Shown here in pieces: positions 55,280 to 64,000 of a DNA stretch of 64,000 nucleotides. Below the pieces are notes generated by a model. The model worked only from the letters and a program-made list of their open reading frames with translations. It was not told where the DNA came from and ran no database searches. Made by a program: the position numbers and the translations under genes. Source of the stretch: Clavaria fumosa (Eukaryota > Basidiomycota > Agaricomycetes > Agaricales > Clavariaceae); assembly GCA_951802425.1 (NCBI GenBank), contig OX637795.1, forward strand, positions 3,762,501 through 3,826,500, in the 5' to 3' direction. Numbering within the stretch: the stretch's first letter is position 1; each line of letters starts with the position of its first letter.

Positions 55280-55517
55280 GGAAAAACTTAAGACAGAAAC
55301 GCAGAAAGTTTTGCGGTTGTCAGCCTCAGCTGCCTGCTCGAGGCTCCTGAATTATAATCAAGAGAAGGATGCAGACGAGTGAGGGTACACTGAAGGAAGA
55401 TATACATCCAATGGGAGTCCAGGCCTTAGCTCAACATGGAGACTAACTACGAGTCCAGGCCTTAGCTCGACATGGAGACTAACTACGAAGACAGGTTGAA
55501 AACACGACAGGGCATCA

Positions 55518-57869
55518 TTAATAGAGGTCGAGAGGGGAACTAACAGGAGATACGAAGTCACGGAGGGCGGAGGGCACTGGGGCTAACGGCAGCAGCAAGT
55601 CCCATGCGAGGGGCGACCCGCGCGAGGGCAAGTCCGCCAAGTTCTCCTCTGACGCGATCCACGAGAATGAAAGATGAATGCGGAAGTCATGAATGAGCAT
55701 GAGTGTTCGTCGCAGGGAGCTGTTCTGGAGGCTGTTTCTTGCATGGCCAGCTTTGAAAGCACCCACGACGCCAGCATTATCGGACCGAATGGTGAATCCC
55801 ACGTTCGCACAGCGGAGCTTGACCAGCATTCCCGCTGCTAGTTCGACCGCCACCATCTCAGCCCAGCCTATGCTGCGTTCACTCGATTTCCAGGAGGGCA
55901 CGAGTTTCCAGGATCTCCAACGTTCATTGATAACGAGCCCGAGCCCCCAGTCAGAGGCATCCACATGGATGACTTCATTACTAAGCAGTGGCACAGGCGT
56001 TATGCGCATCCCGCACCATGGGCGAGCTAGAGTAGTTTCCCACCACGCAAGGTCATCCATCGCGTCACGAGAGGGGTGGAGTTTTACGAAGAGCGACGAG
56101 TAGTTGTTGAACTTGCCAAGGAAGCGGTAAAGAGACGGCAGCCGAGTCCTGCTGAACCTGATGGCAACAGCGCAGTGGTTCAAAGAGCCAAGCAAGGATT
56201 CCAAATCTTTCCTAGTGATAGAGCCGCTGCTGAGGCAGTCGGTGACTTTCTTAAGGAATTTAAGGCGTTTCGACTCTGGCAAGCAGACAGATTTGTCAAT
56301 GATATTCCAGACAAACCCAAGGTACTTGAACGAAGAGGCAAATGGCATGCATTTCCCGGGCTTTGCTGACCATGGCCATCCCAACGTGGAGGCGACAGAA
56401 CGGATCAAGGATTCATCATAAGCAAAAACAGGGGCCAGGGACAAAGTGGCGGAGGCCGCTTGGGAAACGAGCACCTTGGAAGCACCAGCGGGCGTTTGGG
56501 AACCGGCCGCTTCGAGCGTCGGAGCCACCCTTGGGACTGGAAACCGCCAAAAGAGGAAATCATCTGCCCACTTTATAATCTTGTCCACCCCGAGGGCAAG
56601 GTAGATTGCTACTATAGCGTCAGCTACCCGGCTGAAAATTCCACTTGAGCTCGTGCAACCGAAACAACAGCAGTGATCAATGTAAAACGAACCATTCCAA
56701 GCGACGCATACATGGGGGCGATCAGTGGGGGAAGTAGGCATGCGGCGGTGAGCGGAGTCGACGTCAAACACGGCGACTTCTGTACCAAGAGGCGCATTTA
56801 GAACTGCAAGGAAGCAGTCCACCCAGCTTCCCCAGTCACACTGGAACAGGGACGTGTCGATGGCAGAGTTTGTCGAGGGAATGGAGGGGTTGTCACGGGG
56901 GAATGAGTGGTCGTTGATGACCCGGGCCTTCCCAGATGAGCAGTCAAAGACTACTCCAAGAGGAGCTGTGCGGAAGTGTCCTAGTATATTCGAAAGATTC
57001 ATGCACGAGAAAGGGCCAGAGTACCGTCCTAAGCGGAGCTCATTGGCAATGTGATCATCAATGATAGAGTGGTTTTCGAGTGCAGATTTATGGTTCGGAG
57101 GGGAGTAGGTACGATGAAGAATGGAAGATGTACCAATACGGAAGCCGAACTTAAGGCCTTCAACAACATCGGTAAATTTCTCAGAGTTTTTTGTGGAGAG
57201 CAGTAGGCGGTGCCATTCCTCCCAATGCAAAGGAGTAACGATGGGCAAAAATTCAGGCCTGAGGATGGGACTGGCCGCTGTGTTCACCTGACCCACAGAG
57301 TGAGCAGGCATGGGCGAAAGGGCAGGTGCTGACAGAGCATCCACGCGAGCCGTTGAAGCGGAAGCAGATACCGGCTTTGAATGTAGCAGGGGCACGCCAG
57401 TTTCCATCCTCACCCTTTGACAGGAAACCATTTCCCGATGAGGGGCAGTCCTTCCCATAATGCGAGGTTGCGAGGCAGACGAAGCATCAACCCCTTGGAG
57501 GGCCTGCACGGGGCCCGTGTCCGATGCCCGCCCCACTTCCCGCCCCACTTCGCGGCTGTCTGCGCCCACTATTTGCGGGAGGGGCGCCCCCCACCTGAGC
57601 CCGAAAGGGCCGCGGGATCTGCCCGGCATTAAACGATGCCAGGAAGGACGTGATCTGCGTGGACCGGTCACGATCCACAATGTCCTGCCATACGTGATAG
57701 TGGAAGATGGCAGGCGAGAATCCAGCAGAGTCCTGTAACCAACTGTGACGAATGCGAATATCGTAGAGCACATAGAGTCGGAATTGCTCCGCGAAGTCAG
57801 AGCGAGAAGTAATGACAGAGAAGTGGGTCCGAAAGGCATTTGCAATGGCAGAGCGAAGAGGCGAGGCAA
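55518..57869 (-). CDS. Ngaro reverse transcriptase / RNase H
   Basis: Frame of 783 aa; the true start is probably internal or reached from the gag frame, which it overlaps by 383 nt in another frame. RT motifs: VFDVDSAHRRMPTSP (motif A), HCCCFGCTSSSGIFS (motif B), KIIKWADDFLFW (catalytic ADD) and FKYLGFVW. RNase H: VIHVDASDWGLGLV, EMVAVELAAGML, TIRSDNAGVVGAF and a C-terminal SEENLADLPSRG. These copy element RNA into DNA. No internal stop. Confidence 0.88.
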   Translation of the reverse strand: MPRLFALPLQMPFGPTSLSLLLALTSRSNSDSMCSTIFAFVTVGYRTLLDSRLPSSTITYGRTLWIVTGPRRSRPSWHRLMPGRSRGPFGLRWGAPLPQIVGADSREVGREVGRASDTGPVQALQGVDASSASQPRIMGRTAPHREMVSCQRVRMETGVPLLHSKPVSASASTARVDALSAPALSPMPAHSVGQVNTAASPILRPEFLPIVTPLHWEEWHRLLLSTKNSEKFTDVVEGLKFGFRIGTSSILHRTYSPPNHKSALENHSIIDDHIANELRLGRYSGPFSCMNLSNILGHFRTAPLGVVFDCSSGKARVINDHSFPRDNPSIPSTNSAIDTSLFQCDWGSWVDCFLAVLNAPLGTEVAVFDVDSAHRRMPTSPTDRPHVCVAWNGSFYIDHCCCFGCTSSSGIFSRVADAIVAIYLALGVDKIIKWADDFLFWRFPVPRVAPTLEAAGSQTPAGASKVLVSQAASATLSLAPVFAYDESLIRSVASTLGWPWSAKPGKCMPFASSFKYLGFVWNIIDKSVCLPESKRLKFLKKVTDCLSSGSITRKDLESLLGSLNHCAVAIRFSRTRLPSLYRFLGKFNNYSSLFVKLHPSRDAMDDLAWWETTLARPWCGMRITPVPLLSNEVIHVDASDWGLGLVINERWRSWKLVPSWKSSERSIGWAEMVAVELAAGMLVKLRCANVGFTIRSDNAGVVGAFKAGHARNSLQNSSLRRTLMLIHDFRIHLSFSWIASEENLADLPSRGSPLAWDLLLPLAPVPSALRDFVSPVSSPLDLY

Positions 57870-58833
57870 GGTAGCGATTAATCATGTTGCAGAGACGGGG
57901 CCACGCTTCCGCAAATTCCACAAAGGAGATTGAAGTCTCCCCAGACTCATCGAGGCTAGGCTGCTTGAATTCCAATGCGCCAGAATCCCCAACCGTGAGG
58001 GTGCCCATGGAACGGTCCACAGAGAACAACGTGGCCCGGCAACGCGAGTTCGACAGCAAGTGAAGAGGAATGTGCTTACGCCAACCCTGCTCCAAAATGC
58101 GGATTATGAGGGGAGGTTCGACAATCTTATTTGGGTCTAGTTGAACATCTGATTCTACAAGGGTGAGGGGTGCTGCTGAGGCACTCCGGAGGACCGCATG
58201 GAGGGGGTCCAAAGGCAAAGAAGAAAGCTGTTGCAAAGCAGGGGCAGAGGCGAATGCTTGGTCAAGCCTTGCAGGATCAACTGCACGCCTATCAACATCC
58301 TGACTAGCCTCATTTGAGGGCACCAGACCTGCCGAGGCAGCTGCCTCTAAGGCAGACGACACAGAGGCCGCAATAATATCACGGAGAATGTCTATGGAGA
58401 AGGTCGAACCTGGTACCTTTGAAAGTACCGGTGCCCCTTGGCCTGCCAGGGGATTGACTGCTGAGTGGGTGGTACCAGGATCCGGCAAACCCAAGGGTCT
58501 CGTCCCCTGGCCTGCAAGGGGAGCAGGAGCAGGCAAACTCCTCGCAGCAAGCCCAAACGCGGGCGCCAGCGGCCGAACTGCGGCTGGGTCAGACAAAGGG
58601 ATCACAAAACGCCTGGAGAATGCACACCCACCCTGTCCAGGAGCTGGCAACAGGGGATCACGGGCAGGCGACGAAGGTGCATCTACACTATGCACAGAGG
58701 GTCCAGACCCTCGAGGGAAGACCGATGGGACATCCCCTACAACAAAAGTCACAAAACATCCAAATGATGATGGACTAGGACACACCCGACATGCCAGGAC
58801 CTGACAGCGGTGGCCTGGGGACCGAGGGTCCAA
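57487..58833 (-). CDS. Ngaro gag-like protein
   Basis: 448-aa frame upstream of RT. The central region has LPLDPLHAVLRSASAAPLTL, EQGWRKHIPLHLLSNS and FVEFAEAWPRLCNMINRYLA, a helical capsid-like segment often found before the RT in Ngaro elements. The C terminus is Arg/Gly/Pro-rich. It overlaps the upstream frame (58775-58833) and the RT frame, so frameshifting may link them. Confidence 0.6.
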   Translation of the reverse strand: MDPRSPGHRCQVLACRVCPSPSSFGCFVTFVVGDVPSVFPRGSGPSVHSVDAPSSPARDPLLPAPGQGGCAFSRRFVIPLSDPAAVRPLAPAFGLAARSLPAPAPLAGQGTRPLGLPDPGTTHSAVNPLAGQGAPVLSKVPGSTFSIDILRDIIAASVSSALEAAASAGLVPSNEASQDVDRRAVDPARLDQAFASAPALQQLSSLPLDPLHAVLRSASAAPLTLVESDVQLDPNKIVEPPLIIRILEQGWRKHIPLHLLSNSRCRATLFSVDRSMGTLTVGDSGALEFKQPSLDESGETSISFVEFAEAWPRLCNMINRYLASPLRSAIANAFRTHFSVITSRSDFAEQFRLYVLYDIRIRHSWLQDSAGFSPAIFHYHVWQDIVDRDRSTQITSFLASFNAGQIPRPFRAQVGGAPPANSGRRQPRSGAGSGAGIGHGPRAGPPRG

Positions 58834-59473
58834 AGGCCAAAGGGCCAGGCAAAGTGGAAGAAGATCCCAAGGCCGAAGGGCCTCCCAAGCCGGTTAAGGG
58901 ACCCCTTATGGTGGGTGGAGAGTCCACAGGGCCAGGAGCGGCCCTTAGAGGCGAAGGATTCAGGTTGAAAGGAGGTAGAAGGTCTGGGGCAGAGCCCGCC
59001 GCCTTATCAGAAAGAGTATCCGGTCCAGAAGCAGCTGGTAGCTGAGTGGCGGGGGGATCCATCCCTACCGCTGGTCGGTCTGGCGGGCTATCTCGGGGTA
59101 AGGCCGCTGGTGGTACGGCAATAGAGCGAGCCTTCTTCACCACCGGACGGGCGGGCGGAATATCTTGTTGAGTGGCCTTGGGGGAAGAGGAAGGGACCCG
59201 TGCCCTGCGCGTCCCAGCCATGACCTTGTCCGCGAAGTATCCACCGAGTGATCCAGATGCCCGGGCGCTATCTTGCAAAGACGATTGGGCTCCGAGTTGT
59301 AAGTCCAAGCGGTCAAGATCTAACTGGTTCGGATCCAGGCCTGTTTCTGGAAATGGGTTAAGACGGGTACTAGTTCCGGCCTTCCCTTTCCCTTTGTTTG
59401 TGGGCCTAACCGAGGTTGCACCCCCTACCACAGAGTCAGCAGGAGGTACAGATGCATTACGAGTTACAACCAT
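58775..59473 (-). CDS. Ngaro first ORF, Pro/Ser-rich
   Basis: 232-aa frame from ATG at 59473 (MVVTRNASVPPADSVVGGAT), beginning just inside repeat A1. It is low complexity, with a basic patch RRARVPSSSPKA and KKARS, and no domain. Probably the N-terminal part of the gag polyprotein, given the 59-nt overlap with the next frame. Confidence 0.55.
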   Translation of the reverse strand: MVVTRNASVPPADSVVGGATSVRPTNKGKGKAGTSTRLNPFPETGLDPNQLDLDRLDLQLGAQSSLQDSARASGSLGGYFADKVMAGTRRARVPSSSPKATQQDIPPARPVVKKARSIAVPPAALPRDSPPDRPAVGMDPPATQLPAASGPDTLSDKAAGSAPDLLPPFNLNPSPLRAAPGPVDSPPTIRGPLTGLGGPSALGSSSTLPGPLAFGPSVPRPPLSGPGMSGVS

Positions 59474-59517
59474 GGGAGCCGAAAAACCCTACAGGAACCC
59501 GAGAAGAAAGGCAATGC

Positions 59518-59667
59518 TACAAAAACTGAGGAGGAAGCTACGAAGGGTTCTACAATATGGAGATGGAGGTGGTAGAGGGAAAGAGGCGCCGGGATGTTCG
59601 GAGTTACAAATCCGGCTTGGTTTGAGATGTCGATCTCGAGCTCGTTCCGGGCTGAGATCGGTCATCT
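59518..59667 (-). repeat. Ngaro 5' repeat A1
   Basis: 150 bp identical in layout to 53970-54119. Its outer end ggtcatct joins ttgccagtagg of the split kinase gene. Confidence 0.9.
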
Positions 59668-59729
59668 TTGCCAGTAGGCCTCCTCCCTTTGTGCTGGAGA
59701 TAGGAGTGTCGCTCATGTTCTGTCTCTAG
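59668..59729 (+). pseudogene. FunK1 kinase, 3' tail separated by Ngaro
   Basis: The frame FASRPPPFVLEIGVSLMFCL and its stop at 59729 continue the kinase frame that enters the element at NWDEI (53781). Joining the flanks across the atct site gives an open frame, which dates the insertion after the gene was functional. Confidence 0.7.
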
Positions 59730-60216
59730 CACCGCCATAGAGCATTTATCACCGCACTACCCTTATGAACGAACATATCAACTCCATGACTGACAGATTA
59801 GAAACCCCAATAATTTGCTGTCGCGACGCTGTCAAGATAGGACCTTCGATATGTACAACAACCTATTGTAACAATAAGAGCAATGTTGTTGTACCATCCC
59901 TGAGGGCGGCCGAAATGAGCGAGGGCGAGCCGACAGCGCATGCGAAGGTGGAAGGAAGGTTATCGGTGCACTGCATCCTGTGGGTCCTGTGTAATAAACG
60001 AAAGGAAGCAAATGAAATGAGGTGTTGGAATTCTATCATCTTATTACTAAGTCTAATCCAACTTGTACTACTTTACATTCCATTATAAACATCCAATGCA
60101 AGGGCTCTGTCGCTTCTTCTCAGTACAAGTGTCATCAACAACTGTGGCGCGATCGATCCCTCTGAGTCTCGACCTCCCTCGACCACTACCATCACCAACC
60201 ACCACCGCCACCGCCG
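59730..60216. other. Intergenic, no gene seen
   Basis: A 107-aa plus frame (59765-60088) lacks domain or codon-bias support. A GC-rich stretch before 60217 is the likely 5' flank of the ARD1 fragment. Confidence 0.45.
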
Positions 60217-60545
60217 ATGAACGTCCACCCCGTGCGCATCGACGACCTCCTGGGCATGCAAGCCTGCAACAAGCAGAGCCTACCCGAGAACTACACCATG
60301 AAGCTCTGTGCGTCGCCCCCCCTCATTCCGCCGCGCACTGACCCACTGACCCACTGCACGCGTGTAGACATGTACCACGCGCTCACCTGGCCCTCACTCT
60401 CCTACGTCGCCGAGGACCAGAAGGTCCGCATCGTCGGCTATGTGCTCGCCAAGATGTGCATGCGCCGCTCCCGTTCCCGTTCTCGCCCGCCGTGTCTGCG
60501 CTGCGCTGACCGCTGACCGCTGACCGTCACCAGGGAAGAGGAGTC
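60217..60545 (+). pseudogene. naa10: ARD1/Naa10 N-terminal acetyltransferase catalytic subunit, 5' exons only
   Basis: Catalytic subunit of NatA, which acetylates nascent N termini at the ribosome. Exon 1 from ATG 60217 reads [20 protein letters not shown] and [10 protein letters not shown]. The intron gtgcgt to gtgtag follows. Exon 2 has [16 protein letters not shown] and GYVLAKM, and is followed by a second intron and then EEES. This matches the first third of the GNAT fold. After EEES (about 60550) the sequence is unrelated, so the acetyl-CoA-binding part is missing. A second, full gene must exist elsewhere if NatA is essential here. Confidence 0.85.
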
Positions 60546-60769
60546 CATGGCGCCGAACATGCCCGTGTGCGCCCGAATCTCGTCCGACGCAAATGTTTTA
60601 GACGCCGGCACGAAGTACGTGGAAAAGGGTGATCCGTGCGGCGGGAGCAGCATGAAGGTCCGTTCGGTGCGTTGCCGCGGGGGCGACGGCAGGATGGACA
60701 TGTGGAGACTAGCGCAGCAGCGGCTCAAGATTTCGCGCGTATTTTCCTACACACAACCTGCGAGGCAAC

Positions 60770-61042
60770 TCAATTTTTGAACACGACGCCGTGCTCCTTC
60801 TCGACGCCGACGAGCCGCTCGGCGCGCCGCCTCAGCGCCGTCTCGTCCCACAGGTGGCCGACGTACTTGAGGCAACGACCTTGGGGCGTCCCGGCCCGGA
60901 TGCTTCCGAGGAGCGCGTCGGCGGCGAGCAGCTGCGGTGGGCGGACGGCGGGTCGGTGAGGACAGGTGCGACGTTCGCGAGGGGGGGGGGCGATGGGCAT
61001 ACAATGCATGCTGTGTCTACCTGTGTCCGCAAAGGACGACAA
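60770..61042 (-). CDS. Unrecognised C-terminal exon
   Basis: Minus frame ending GRCLKYVGHLWDETALRRRA and a charged tail to a stop at 60770. Codon use looks coding and an upstream acceptor is possible near 60965. I cannot name the family. It lies tail to tail with the ARD1 fragment and may mark the breakpoint of a rearrangement. Confidence 0.35.
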   Translation of the reverse strand: MSSFADTGRHSMHCMPIAPPPRERRTCPHRPAVRPPQLLAADALLGSIRAGTPQGRCLKYVGHLWDETALRRRAERLVGVEKEHGVVFKN

Positions 61043-61200
61043 AGGACGACATGGGCCAATCCAGCAGGTCTGGACAAGTCTTCTCCACGATCGCCTGCGG
61101 TTCTGGCCTCGTTGAAGCGAGCAGACATCTCAGGCGTGCTCTATAAGACATGTCTTACAGTAACTTCGAGGTCTTTCCCCATTTCCTTTCCCTCCACGAT

Positions 61201-61641
61201 GGCTTTCACCATCGCCATGCGCAATTTCTTCGGGTCTGCTATCACGGCATTTATTCCTGCTCGAACTCAACTCCGCAGTCCTGGCAGAGATGCCTCTGCA
61301 GTGCAGGCGGCAGTCACGAACCCCGCTGGTGCATCGCCGAACGAGCATATCCAGGTGAGCGCGTAAGCCATTCACCAGTCTTCTCCACTACCCGTGCGAC
61401 CTTACATTCAATCGCAGGTCCATCACTCTATCTCAGGGGCATCGGCGTTCCCCCCCTCATAGAGAAGAGATTTCTAGTCTTCGGTGCTCATCAAGTCGGC
61501 CTGCCCGTACTCTGTTTCCTTGGCAACAGACCGATGACAATCTCGCCTCTGCGCAGGTTGTCAACACCAGCTTCGTCGTCGATCGGCGTCGTCTATGGCG
61601 AAGCACCCATCACCAGGCCGATTAGGCGGAGGCGGGTGTGA
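61201..61641 (+). CDS. Hypothetical protein in duplicated block, copy 2
   Basis: First exon MAFTIAMRNFFGSAITAFIP... to SPNEHIQ, donor gtgagc near 61354. Second exon from about 61421 reads IGVPPLIEKRFLVFGAHQVG and continues open to 61641. This looks like the better preserved copy of 40325-40767. Unknown function. Confidence 0.4.
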   Translation, partial: GFHHRHAQFLRVCYHGIYSCSNSTPQSWQRCLCSAGGSHEPRWCIAERAYPGERVSHSPVFSTTRATLHSIAGPSLYLRGIGVPPLIEKRFLVFGAHQVGLPVLCFLGNRPMTISPLRRLSTPASSSIGVVYGEAPITRPIRRRRV

Positions 61642-61835
61642 CGCAATCGCTAGTCCACGTCACAAAGCATCGCGCTGCACCCAGCACCGGCACTAGCCCG
61701 CTCCCTTCGCCGGCTGCATCCGCTACGCCAATCCTGCAATCGAATGACCAGCACGAGGGCGCCAGGGGCGCTGAACACCCATCGCTTCTGCAAATGCGTG
61801 AGTAAGCCCAAAACAACGGCGAAAGACCAGCTTCT

Positions 61836-62018
61836 GTGCGCGCTCTCTCATCCCTTGGCGACAAGGAGACGGAACCAGAAGAGGTTAACGCGTTTGAGAA
61901 TATTCGCTCCCCAGAGGACGCGACCGCCTTTCTCGGCGGTGCCTCCGACGATGCCCTGGAGTCCCTCGAAGGTAATACGAACACCGCGCATCGCCATAGA
62001 TACAGCCCTCCTCAATGA
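61836..62018 (+). CDS. Acidic hypothetical protein in duplicated block, copy 2
   Basis: Equivalent of the C-terminal part of 40771-41166. Upstream, copy 2 has tgcgtgagtaag where copy 1 has tgcgtgggcaag; this stops the upstream frame or creates a donor. Confidence 0.4.
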   Translation: MRALSSLGDKETEPEEVNAFENIRSPEDATAFLGGASDDALESLEGNTNTAHRHRYSPPQ

Positions 62019-62464
62019 GGACCACGGCTCAGCCGCGGCGCCTCCACCTCCGCCGCCGCGCAGCGGATCGCTGGGCCCCGGAGCCAACTCCGCAAGCGTT
62101 GTGGCCCCACCCCTTCATCCGGCTGACGACGTGGACCCCCCGTGCGTTCCGCGACTGCTGCTCCCAGCTATCGGCCACGCTCGCCGACTGCTAGGGGGAG
62201 TTCGAGATCCGTCCCGAAGACGTCCGCGTCGCACTGGCTGCGCCCCTCCCGTTTGGCGCCGCCGGATTCGGCCGGGCCGGGCTGCCTGGGCAGGAACCCG
62301 CGGGGGGGCGCGACGGACTGCCCGACCCGCACACGCCGGCGGTCCGGACGGCCTGCGTTCTAGCCCTCCCCGTGCCAGGCTCAATGCCTGCACCGACGCG
62401 CCACGCGCCATCGGCGCCGCGCGCATGAGCCGAGCACCGCCCCCCGAGCCGCGGGCTGCGCGCC

Positions 62465-62944
62465 TTGCAGCGCGAGGCAGACACGTCCATACTGGGCACG
62501 GCACCGGGTGGGTCCGCACGCGACACCGCGCACGACATCACTGCACCGGACCCTACAGCCGGGGAAGGCAGCCCTTGTTCGAACGCCCCTCCAGCGGGCA
62601 CACCACCGCTTATCAGACTACCATTACATTCGGTCTTAAGCTTGAGTCTTCTAGACAGAGGCGGATATCGAATTCAGTTAGGCCAGGCAATGTCCCTTGC
62701 CCTACCCCTACCTCGCCCGTGTCGGGTGCCCTCTTGAGCAGTGCCAGAGCCAGACACTGAGGCCCTCGCAGCTCTGGAGACCTACAGCCCCTATAAAAAG
62801 AAAGACCCTTTCGAGGGACCAGACCAACAAAAAAGGCACGATGTGAGGGAGTATACCCGGCGCAACTACATATACTCGCGGATCGGAGAACGGTGGAGAG
62901 TCCGTGCAAGGGGAAACTATGGAAGGGAGGGGAAGACGTCCTGA
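62465..62944 (+). pseudogene. Basic hypothetical protein in duplicated block, copy 2
   Basis: Equivalent of 41613-42092, split by a TGA at about 62735 and ending early after GREGKTS. Confidence 0.45.
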
Positions 62945-63573
62945 CGGACGAGCGTACGGCCCCTCCCGGCCAAGACAACCGCCATCGCCTCGTCTGTCAG
63001 TAACCCCCTTGTCGCCCATAATAGCCTGTTAATCCATGAGGGACCAAAGAGGTACACTTACGCGGATATGGTCAGGATGTGCGTCAGACGAGGGGACACG
63101 GTGTAGACGGCGGCGACGTACGTATTGGGCGGTGGTGGTGAGCTGGACGACGAATGGGTGATAATGGTCTGACGAACGACACTGAACAACTGTACATCTC
63201 ATAGCTGCTTATCGAATATGGAAAGTGGGTCGTTTATCTCAGGGTAAGTAGTGCATAGGGACGATCTCAGGAAGAAGAATATACGTGTGTTTCTGATCTG
63301 CTGTGCTCGAAGGACTCAAATGTGACTCTACCTCTTCTCAGTACTCACAGGACGTCGGACGTGTGCCTCTGCAAAGAGAAAGAAAGCACCCACCCATAGA
63401 TTGATAGATTGCTTGCGAAGTTGTAACGGAGGGGCATCCTAGTTACATGTGCGCGAGGGGGAGGAGGCTGATAACCCAACACACCTTCGGCGAACCCTGA
63501 CCCCGATATGCGCGTCGAACAACCCGAGCAGCAGCAACTGACGACCGAAGAAGTGCTGGCGGGGTGTCGGGCA

Positions 63574-63710
63574 CATCAGCAAAACAGCTCGGCTAAATGT
63601 AAGTATGGACAGGTATGGACTGGTGTGTAACACCCCAGGTTGTCTTGGGGTGTTACATACCAGTCCATACCTCTCTATACCGACAACTTAGCCGAGCTGT
63701 TTTGCTGATG
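63574..63710. mobile_element. 137-bp hairpin MITE
   Basis: Terminal inverted repeat catcagcaaaacagctcggc (63574) pairs with its complement ending gctgatg (63710). An inner palindrome built on tatggactggt and taacaccccag lets almost the whole element fold into one hairpin. Copy 1 of the duplication (about 42702) lacks it, which fixes the edges; a ca dinucleotide flanks both sides. No coding capacity. Confidence 0.9.
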
Positions 63711-63835
63711 CATACCGCATCCGGATTCGAAGCCAGAAAAATCGTTCATCTTCCTGAGCGCATTTAGTGGAAGGGTGGCATCCAAAACAACATTTTCGCT
63801 ATCAACAAACACATATATCTTTGCACATGGTATTA

Positions 63836-64000
63836 TCAATCTAGTCCCTCGCTTGAAAACGACACCACCTCCTTGCCTTTTCCTTTGTCCCCCGTGCTCC
63901 TTGGGTACTCTAACCCATCTCCAATGGACCCGCTAGATGTTCCGGCTATCCCAAGGTCACCATCGGTTAGACTCGATGGCGTTGTGCCAAACTTCCAGTC
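63836..64000 (-). CDS. Last exon of a second NLR C-terminal region, partial
   Basis: Matches the final exon at 42825-42989 with the same stop and frame (SFSSEGLD instead of PFSREGLD). The rest lies beyond the right edge, so a paralogue of the NLR or of its C-terminal gene probably starts there. Confidence 0.65.
   Translation of the reverse strand, partial: DWKFGTTPSSLTDGDLGIAGTSSGSIGDGLEYPRSTGDKGKGKEVVSFSSEGLD

Larger units (their letters stand above)
53781..59667 (-). mobile_element. Ngaro-type tyrosine-recombinase retroelement
   Basis: Split direct repeats in the order A1, ORFs, B1, A2, B2 on the minus strand: A1 59667-59518, B1 54272-54120, A2 54119-53970, B2 53939-53781. A is 150 bp and B about 153-159 bp. 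This is the diagnostic layout of Ngaro/DIRS-order elements, which integrate a circular DNA by tyrosine recombinase without target duplication. Interior: two gag-like frames, RT-RNase H, and recombinase, all on the minus strand. Confidence 0.92.
61054..64000. repeat. Segmental duplication, copy 2 (continues past window)
   Basis: Direct copy of 40183-42989. It carries a 137-bp MITE at 63574-63710, loss of a splice donor near 63211, and a TGA in the frame equivalent to 41613-42092. Confidence 0.9.

Noticed and set aside
59765..60088. 107-aa plus-strand frame
   Set aside because: No domain, odd composition, and it lies in the flank between the kinase tail and the ARD1 fragment.

Overview
The window looks like a repeat-rich stretch of a basidiomycete (Agaricomycetes-type) nuclear genome. 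The signs are short 50-70 nt introns with GTATGT/GTACGT donors, CTNAY branch sites and AG acceptors; a NACHT-WD40 NLR gene; a FunK1 fungal-type kinase; a chromodomain Ty3 element; and an Ngaro-type tyrosine-recombinase retroelement. Host genes are few and lie between nested or broken mobile elements.

Layout. 1-1777: minus-strand Ty3 gag remnant with LTR material. 1777-7691: hAT-like DNA transposon with two 1,003-bp inverted arms that carry TTAGGG-type repeats and G-rich tracts. 7692-9540: non-coding dispersed repeats. 9562-10250: second gag remnant. 10457-17776: non-autonomous LTR element with two 1,329-bp LTRs and an antisense gene encoding a coiled-coil/cysteine-cluster protein. 18026-28618: Tc1/mariner-type transposon with TA target duplication and about 195-bp terminal inverted repeats, carrying a transposase and a Zn2Cys6 protein gene. 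A complete Ty3 chromovirus (18160-24756, TSD TTAGT) is nested in its left terminal repeat.

29475-34600 holds the most remarkable locus. It is a minus-strand gene that begins TATA box, then ATG, and appears to be built from 65 consecutive 3-nt micro-exons. Each encodes one amino acid and each is separated by a 52-113 nt intron, mostly 68 nt. Four longer coiled-coil exons (54, 33, 63 and 105 nt) follow. In the middle, intron plus codon form a 71-bp tandem repeat whose most variable position is the codon slot. All exons are phase 0, so any skipping pattern stays in frame.

34868-36233: LINE ORF1 remnant. 36341-39625 and 50861-51190: one intact and two broken copies of a multi-pass membrane protein gene. 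40183-42989 and 61054-64000: direct segmental duplication, one copy carrying a 137-bp hairpin MITE. 42825-50691: NACHT-WD40 gene with about 20 very similar WD repeats and an extra C-terminal region. 51350-53780 with 59668-59729: FunK1 kinase gene split by an Ngaro element (53781-59667). 60217-60545: 5' exons of a truncated ARD1/Naa10 acetyltransferase gene.

Most inactivating lesions in the elements are consistent with CpG-to-TpG/CpA transitions. The premature stops in the three Ty3 copies are all TGA, which suggests cytosine methylation and deamination of repeats. All calls come from reading the sequence; no database search was run.
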